Assembly (NCBI GenBank): GCA_034666705.1
Contig: JAXDLH010000237.1
Location: 1 to 19,751, forward strand
Source: JAXDLH01 sp034666705
GTDB lineage: Bacteria > Chloroflexota > UBA6077 > SHYK01
Reading direction: 5' to 3'
DNA: 19,751 bases
Position 1 is the first letter of the stretch, and each line of letters opens with the position of its first letter. The translations under genes were made by a program, and so were the position numbers. Positions 15,229 to 19,751 of the stretch are shown piece by piece. Under the pieces are notes generated by a model. It worked only from the letters and a program-made list of their open reading frames with translations, searched no databases and was not told where the DNA came from.

Positions 15229-15873
15229 TTAGGTTCGTCCGGACGAGCGAGCACTGCCCACTGTCAACGTGCGTTGTCGCGCCTCGACGGGCACGAATTG
15301 CAACAGCCGCGCGACGTCGTCGTAGACGATGCACGACGCTGGACCACGCCCCGGTAAGGGCAAGCCCGTCGTGCCTGCGTTTACAACGTATTGCAGGCCG
15401 GCGCGTATTTCCACCACGTTGGCCTCGAGCGACTCGGATGTGCCGTCAGCAACCGTCCAGGCACGCGCCCGATGCGTGTGGCCGAATAGCCAGAGCACCG
15501 CGCCCCGCTCGGCTGCATAGGATGCAGCATGCGCGAAGCCGTCGCGCTCGGCACGCGAGCTCAACACGCGATGGAGGCTCGGGTCGCCGTGGCTCAGGAC
15601 GAAGTCGCTCGCCAGCGCCTCGTTCGGCCAATCGCGCACCACCTGCTGCAGTGGCTCCGACACGCGCGAGAGGTAGTCGAGGTCGCGGTTGCCCACGATC
15701 GCGAGGTCGGCGTGGTCGCGCACCCACGCCACGCAGCCCTCGGGGTCGCCGCGACCGATCACGTCGCCCAGGCACGCGAAGCGGGTCGCGCCGAGCCGAG
15801 CGCAATCAGCAGCCGCGGCCTCCAGCGCCGCGAGATTGCCATGGATGTCCGAGACGACGCCCCAGATCGTCAT
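15229..15873 (-). CDS. YfcE/MJ0936-like metallophosphoesterase
   Basis: This calcineurin-like phosphoesterase probably cleaves a phosphodiester or phosphomonoester; its substrate is unknown. The protein has 214 aa. All metal-site blocks are present: SDIHGN (8-13), GDVIGRG (36-42), GNRD (61-64), SHGD (94-97) and GHTHR (131-135). The GNH(D/E) histidine is Arg63 in GNRD, a variation that could change catalysis. A C-terminal NAGTTGLPLP segment closes the active site as in the family. It is the middle gene of the minus-strand run, 19 nt after the Dabb-like gene. Confidence 0.9.
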   Translation of the reverse strand: MTIWGVVSDIHGNLAALEAAAADCARLGATRFACLGDVIGRGDPEGCVAWVRDHADLAIVGNRDLDYLSRVSEPLQQVVRDWPNEALASDFVLSHGDPSLHRVLSSRAERDGFAHAASYAAERGAVLWLFGHTHRARAWTVADGTSESLEANVVEIRAGLQYVVNAGTTGLPLPGRGPASCIVYDDVARLLQFVPVEARQRTLTVGSARSSGRT

Positions 15874-15892
15874 CGGGCGAAGGCGGTCTGGC

Positions 15893-16270
15893 TCACGTGC
15901 CAGGCCACTCGCCCCGCTTCACGGGCTCTGGCGTGAGCTTCGACGGCATCCAGATGTGGTTGGAGATGTTGTCGCAGCCGAGGATGTGGAGCTCTCGCAT
16001 GACCCGACGGTTATCTGGTGAGGCAACGTATGCCTGCCACGACGCCATGTCGGCAAAGTGGATGACGACCAGGATTTGTGGCGTGCCCCCCATGGGGTTC
16101 TCGTACGTCGCGACGTCGAGCACGCCTTCTTGGCCGAGGGTCATTGGAATCCAGTCGTTGCGGGCTTTGTTCACGTAGACGTGCAGCTTCTCACGCTCGG
16201 TCGGCAGATCCCAACCCATCATGTACAAGACCACGTGTCGCTCCCCGGTGCCCACACGAGGCACCCGCAT
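15893..16270 (-). CDS. Small Dabb/EthD-like alpha-beta barrel protein
   Basis: No precise function is recognised. The 125-aa protein from ATG 16270 has a ferredoxin-like (dimeric alpha-beta barrel) pattern: strand VVLYMMGWDLP, helix YVNKARNDWIPMTLG, strands around VLDVATYENPM and PQILVVIHFADMASWQAYVASPDNRRV, then a C-terminal tail. It resembles small EthD, antibiotic-monooxygenase or stress-response barrel proteins, but no catalytic residues can be assigned. GGGAG lies about 10 nt upstream of the ATG. The frame extends upstream to 16387, but that part overlaps the divergent lipoprotein gene antisense. It leads the run with the phosphoesterase and cysteine desulfurase. Confidence 0.7.
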   Translation of the reverse strand: MRVPRVGTGERHVVLYMMGWDLPTEREKLHVYVNKARNDWIPMTLGQEGVLDVATYENPMGGTPQILVVIHFADMASWQAYVASPDNRRVMRELHILGCDNISNHIWMPSKLTPEPVKRGEWPGT

Positions 16271-16284
16271 TGACCCCTGCTCCC

Positions 16285-16292
16285 AGTATAGT
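16285..16292. promoter_or_regulatory. Overlapping divergent -10 boxes
   Basis: AGTATAGT carries TATACT on the minus strand (16290-16285), for the Dabb-like gene with a start near 16278, and TATAGT on the plus strand (16287-16292), for the deacetylase gene with a start near 16299. -35 elements are weak on both sides. Confidence 0.4.
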
Positions 16293-16314
16293 TCCACCCG
16301 GGTGAGGGACCAGC

Positions 16315-17430
16315 ATGCGATCACGCGCCGTCGACCGCACACTCCGCATTCCGCGCCATGTCTTCTGCCTGCTCCTGGCTGCTGCATTCGCGACCGCCTG
16401 CACGGCGAACCCAGCGGCGCCGACGCCAGCCGCCGCGGCGCCGGTGCAGATCAACGATGACCGGCCGCCCGAGGCAGCATTCGTCGCTGCAGTGTCGCAG
16501 CCGGCGTCAATTGCCGACGTCACCACCACCTCGGAAGCCGAGGCTGACAATCCCGCCGACGCGCCGGTGTGGGTGGCTGCTCATGCGGACGCCGTGCTGT
16601 GGGATGGCCCAGACGCAGAAGCCGGCCGGCTGGCCCGTTTGCCCGCGGGCTCCTATTTCGTCGTTGTCGGCGAGTCCGACAACGAGCGGCTTCCAGTCCA
16701 CTACTGGGGAAGCGCTGCGCTCCCCGCGACGGATGGCTGGGTCGACGCGGCGGCAATCGGGCCGATCCCCGGGCCGGGACCTGATTGGACCGAGCCGACA
16801 TTTTCCCCGCGGCGGATCATCAACGATCTGCGGACGGAAGTGCAGCGAGGCGATCCGTCGCTGCCGCTGATCGCGCTCACCTTCGATGCCGGCGCGGACG
16901 CGGGCGCTGCGTTGCAGCTCCTCGACGTGCTGCGCGAGCGCGACGTGCACGCTACGTTCTTCGTAACGGGGCAGTTCGCGGACCGCTACCCGGACATCAT
17001 CCGCCGCATTGCGCGCGAGGGCCACGAGATCGCGAACCACAGCTACAGTCACCCGGACTTCGCGACGCTCAGCGAGTCGCAAATGCGGATCGAGATTCGC
17101 CGTGCTACGGTCTCTATCGAGGCCGCCAGCGGGATGCGGCTCGCACCATACTGGCGCGCGCCCTTCGGGAGCCGCACTAACCGCATCCTGCAGATCGTCG
17201 AGGAGGAGGGTTTCCGGCCAATCTACTGGACGTTCGACTCGGGCGATTGGCTCGACACTGCGACTACCGCCAAAGTGCGCGACACCGACCTTCGCCTCGC
17301 CGTCTCTGGCGCGGTTATCGTGCACCACGTGCAGCCGCGGCCCACCGCCGAGGCCATGCCGACGATCATCGATACGCTCCGGGCACGCGGCTATGAGCTG
17401 GTCACCCTCAGCGATCTTCTCGGATCGTGA
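16315..17430 (+). CDS. Polysaccharide deacetylase (NodB homology) lipoprotein with SH3-like domain
   Basis: It probably deacetylates a cell-wall or surface glycan outside the membrane. The 371-aa protein has a lipoprotein-type signal (hydrophobic 16-28, Cys29 in FATAC). A low-complexity Ala/Pro/Glu linker leads to an SH3-like domain (about 84-148, ending DGWVDAAAI). The NodB domain follows: TFDAGAD (189-195), HSYSH (242-246), RAPFGSR (281-287), DSGDW (308-312) and VHH (336-338). Motif 1 is TFDAG where TFDDG is usual, so the second Asp is Ala; a nearby Asp195 exists. The zinc His pair in HSYSH is intact. The neighbouring SH3-like membrane protein at 5787 has a comparable module. Confidence 0.88.
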   Translation: MRSRAVDRTLRIPRHVFCLLLAAAFATACTANPAAPTPAAAAPVQINDDRPPEAAFVAAVSQPASIADVTTTSEAEADNPADAPVWVAAHADAVLWDGPDAEAGRLARLPAGSYFVVVGESDNERLPVHYWGSAALPATDGWVDAAAIGPIPGPGPDWTEPTFSPRRIINDLRTEVQRGDPSLPLIALTFDAGADAGAALQLLDVLRERDVHATFFVTGQFADRYPDIIRRIAREGHEIANHSYSHPDFATLSESQMRIEIRRATVSIEAASGMRLAPYWRAPFGSRTNRILQIVEEEGFRPIYWTFDSGDWLDTATTAKVRDTDLRLAVSGAVIVHHVQPRPTAEAMPTIIDTLRARGYELVTLSDLLGS

Positions 17431-17543
17431 CGCCGACGTTGCGCACCACCGATACCAACCATTCGACCTGCACATGTCGGAGAGCTTCCACCGCCGGCCC
17501 CCAAAAACCACACCTGCCACGTGGGCTGTAACGACTTGAGTAG

Positions 17544-17572
17544 CTGACAGCGCAGACCCTGCCCGGTACCAT
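17544..17572 (+). promoter_or_regulatory. Promoter of comEA
   Basis: CTGACA (17544-17549) and TACCAT (17567-17572) are 17 bp apart, a good -35 and an acceptable -10. Transcription would start near 17579. The 171-nt gap before comEA also holds an 8-bp palindrome CCACGTGG at 17517-17524, of unknown meaning. Confidence 0.45.
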
Positions 17573-17601
17573 TGCTCCACTCGAGGTCTGACGGAGGGGG
17601 C

Positions 17602-18186
17602 GTGCAGAAGTGGCTCGTCGGCGTTGGGGTGCCGATCCTCGCGGCCGTCGCCGTCGCGGGGTCGCTGCTCGGGATCCTCGCCCTGCGCTCCCCGGCGCCA
17701 ACTATCGAGGTGCGGCCTCGGGATCCAGTCCCAACTGAAGTCCCAACGATGTATGTCCACGTAGATGGCGCCGTCGCCGCACCAGGCGTCTATGCACTTG
17801 CCGGCGGCGCTCGCGTGTTCGACGCCGTCGACGCCGCGGGTGGCGCCACCGATGATGCAGACGTCACGCAACTGAATCTCGCGGCGCGCGTGAGCGATGG
17901 TCAGAAGCTCGTCATACCATCGCAGCGTCCCGCCGTCACCACCGCCCAGCCCGAGGGGGCAGACGCGAAGCTCGAGCCAACGGACGCAACCTCGCGAATC
18001 AACGTCAATACGGCGAGTCAGCGCGTGCTGGAGTCGCTGCCCGGCATCGGCCCCGTGACGGCCGGACGCGTGATCCAGTACCGACAGGCCAACGGACCAT
18101 TCACCCGGATCGAGCAGCTTCGCGATGCCCGCCTCGTCAACGCGGCGACGTTCGAGCGCATCAAATCGTTGATCGCGGTCGAGTAG
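17602..18186 (+). CDS. comEA: Competence protein ComEA, DNA-binding
   Basis: ComEA is the membrane-anchored receptor that binds double-stranded DNA outside the cell and passes it to the ComEC channel. The 194-aa protein has an N-terminal transmembrane helix (about 4-28), an SLBB domain (about 51-106, with DGAVAAPGVYAL), a Pro/Ala linker, and a C-terminal helix-hairpin-helix pair (about 132-193) with INVNTAS and LPGIGPVTAGRVI (146-158). The GTG at 17602 is chosen because GGAGGGGG lies just upstream; the open frame goes to 17572, which is inside the promoter -10. comEC follows 4 nt later in the same direction. Confidence 0.95.
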   Translation: MQKWLVGVGVPILAAVAVAGSLLGILALRSPAPTIEVRPRDPVPTEVPTMYVHVDGAVAAPGVYALAGGARVFDAVDAAGGATDDADVTQLNLAARVSDGQKLVIPSQRPAVTTAQPEGADAKLEPTDATSRINVNTASQRVLESLPGIGPVTAGRVIQYRQANGPFTRIEQLRDARLVNAATFERIKSLIAVE

Positions 18187-18190
18187 CAGC

Positions 18191-19751
18191 GTGCGCGCGA
18201 CCCTGGTCCGGCCACGCCTTGCATCTATTCCCCTGCTGGCCGGCTGCTTCACGGCTGCGATCATTGCGGTCGAAGTCGCTGCGCCAGCGCCCCGCGGTGT
18301 CGTGGTCGGCGCCCAGCTCACGCTGATCGTGTGCCTCGGCGCTGCTATCGCCGTGGCAGCGCTGCGCCGGCGGTTTGCGTGGCCGCTCCTGATCGTCGCG
18401 GCACTGGCGCTCGGGAGTTGGCGCGGGGCGGCGGCGCTGGCAACCACTCTACAGCCCTGGTCGGGCGCCCCCAGTGTGCCAATTGAAATGGTGGGATCAG
18501 TCGAGCAGCCACCCGAGCCGCGTGGCTCGACGCTCGCCGTCCTCGTGCGTCCTGCCGAGATCACGAACCCGGCCGGTATCGCCGCGCCGGCAGGCCTGGT
18601 GCAACTGGCACTTCCGGCACTCGAGCCGGTCGACTATGGGGACCGACTGGTGATCGTGGGGCAGTTCCAGCCGGTCGAAGGCGGCGCATCGAGCGGACGG
18701 CGCCAGTTGGCGAGTGGCGTCGTGGCGACTTCGCTGTTACCGGCGACCGCGGTGATCGGCCACAACGGCGGCAATTCGGCACTCGCCGCGCTCTTCGCGT
18801 TTCGACAGCGACTGCAAGGGGCGGCCGCGGCGTCGCTCCCTGAGCCATATGCGACGCTGGTAATGGGGATGATTCTCGGCATCGTCGGCGGCGTGCCCGA
18901 CTCACTGCGGCTCGGCCTCGTGGCTTCGGGGACCACCCACATGCTCGTGGTATCCGGGTACAACATCTCGCTTGTCGCCGCCGCATTGCGGCGGAGCTTC
19001 GGCAGGATCCGCGGCACACGGCTGCTCGTGCCGCTGGTCGGCGTCTGGGCGTTCACGCTCATGACCGGCGCCGGCGCACCCTCACTCCGCGCGGCGCTCA
19101 TGGCCACGGTGGCGCTGGCGGCGCGCGGGACCGGCCGCGGGCGGGACGCGCTTGCCGCGCTCGTGCTGGCGTGCGCGCTAATGCTGGGGTTCGACCCGCT
19201 GCTCGCCACGAATCTCGGCTTCGAGCTGTCGGCACTGGCCACCCTGGGCCTCATTGCGCTCGAGCCCCGCGTGGCCGCGCTCCTGACTCGGCTGTCTCCG
19301 GTATTGCGAGAGCCACTCGCGGCAACCCTCGCCGCCGAGCTCGCGACGAGCCCCTTGCTCGCCACGACGTTTCATCAGGTGACGCCCGCCTCGCCGATTG
19401 CCAATGCGGTGCTCGCCCCACTCGTGCCGATCATCACCGTCGCGGGCGCCGGGCTTCTGCCGCTGGTGGCGATCCTCCCATTTCTGGCCCCGCTCGCCGG
19501 CCTCATCCTGTTCGTGCCGTCGTGGGCCTTCGTGGAGGTCGTGACGCTGACCGCGGCAATCCCGCGGGTGGTGCAGCCCGTAGGCGAGATACCGGCGGGC
19601 ATCCTTGTGCTCTATGCCGCAGCGCTCCTCGTCTGGGCGGGCTGGGCCACGCCGGAAGGCCAGGACCTGCGCGCCAAGCTTGCCGGCGCTCCGCTCGCGC
19701 GCCGGGCCGGCTATGGCGCCGCCGCAGGCCTTATCGCGGCAATTGTCCTTG
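18191..19751 (+). CDS. comEC: Competence protein ComEC, DNA uptake channel (partial, cut at window end)
   Basis: ComEC carries single-stranded DNA across the cytoplasmic membrane. The frame from GTG 18191 stays open for 520 codons to the window edge, so the C-terminal part, including any metallo-beta-lactamase domain, is not seen. The N-terminal third has hydrophobic segments and a soluble OB-like region (VGSVEQPPEPRGS...LVIVGQFQP). The Competence domain follows, with MGMILG, then the signature SGTTHMLVVSGYNIS (near 244-258), GAGAPSLRAALMAT and many transmembrane helices. No strong ribosome site precedes the GTG; coupling to comEA, 4 nt upstream, is likely. The window shows no frameshift. Confidence 0.93.
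   Translation, partial: MRATLVRPRLASIPLLAGCFTAAIIAVEVAAPAPRGVVVGAQLTLIVCLGAAIAVAALRRRFAWPLLIVAALALGSWRGAAALATTLQPWSGAPSVPIEMVGSVEQPPEPRGSTLAVLVRPAEITNPAGIAAPAGLVQLALPALEPVDYGDRLVIVGQFQPVEGGASSGRRQLASGVVATSLLPATAVIGHNGGNSALAALFAFRQRLQGAAAASLPEPYATLVMGMILGIVGGVPDSLRLGLVASGTTHMLVVSGYNISLVAAALRRSFGRIRGTRLLVPLVGVWAFTLMTGAGAPSLRAALMATVALAARGTGRGRDALAALVLACALMLGFDPLLATNLGFELSALATLGLIALEPRVAALLTRLSPVLREPLAATLAAELATSPLLATTFHQVTPASPIANAVLAPLVPIITVAGAGLLPLVAILPFLAPLAGLILFVPSWAFVEVVTLTAAIPRVVQPVGEIPAGILVLYAAALLVWAGWATPEGQDLRAKLAGAPLARRAGYGAAAGLIAAIVL

Noticed and set aside
16507..18564. 685-aa minus-strand open frame
   Set aside because: It is antisense to the deacetylase and comEA/comEC genes, Arg/Asp-rich in the way GC-rich shadows are, and shows no domain.

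Overview
The window is a GC-rich, gene-dense stretch of bacterial chromosome with ordinary housekeeping and cell-envelope genes. I see no transposon, phage, CRISPR array or other mobile element. UGA is a normal stop codon here (tig, tatD, both glycosyltransferases and others end in TGA), and GTG or TTG starts are frequent. The mix of genes (tig-clpP-clpX, split XdhC proteins, zinc-ribbon/SH3 membrane protein, long-chain polyprenyl synthase, two-domain protein disulfide oxidoreductase, ComEA/ComEC) suggests Chloroflexota, perhaps near Thermomicrobia. That assignment is an inference from gene content, not from a search.

Layout. Positions 52-3427 (minus) hold the protein quality-control operon tig-clpP-clpX, preceded by tRNA-Gly(GCC) with its own promoter and a hairpin between tRNA and tig. 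Positions 3901-4395 (plus) encode a zinc-ribbon Nudix hydrolase. Positions 4415-5663 (minus) encode two XdhC/CoxI-family proteins with no molybdenum hydroxylase nearby. Position 5787 starts a zinc-ribbon/TM/SH3 protein (plus). Positions 6354-8125 (minus) encode TatD and a long-chain polyprenyl diphosphate synthase with a 4-bp overlap, divergent from two overlapping GT2 glycosyltransferases (8189-9921, plus). A membrane-anchored HEXXH protein (minus) and a degenerate M24 aminopeptidase-like protein (plus) diverge at about 11.12 kb. A secreted SIMPL-domain protein follows. Positions 13239-13943 (plus) hold a protein disulfide oxidoreductase interrupted by an in-frame TGA. Positions 14023-16270 (minus) form a run of Dabb-like protein, metallophosphoesterase and NifS/IscS cysteine desulfurase. 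The right end (plus) has a polysaccharide deacetylase lipoprotein, comEA, and comEC cut by the window edge.

The most interesting observation is at 13692-13694. The in-frame TGA falls exactly where the first cysteine of the C-terminal CPYC-type active site should be, so the protein would read UPWC at residues 152-155. The frame continues intact for 82 further codons to a TAA, and a stem-loop starting 14 nt after the TGA, with its apical loop 21 nt downstream, fits the general bacterial SECIS layout. I read this as a candidate selenoprotein. A nonsense mutation or a sequencing error is the main alternative. No selA, selB, selC or selD gene lies in the window, so the claim depends on the rest of the genome.

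Other points of interest are an M24 protein that has lost its metal ligands, back-to-back overlapping -10 boxes at two divergent gene pairs, a recurrent GCTAGAAT promoter element, and strong intergenic hairpins without T-tracts.
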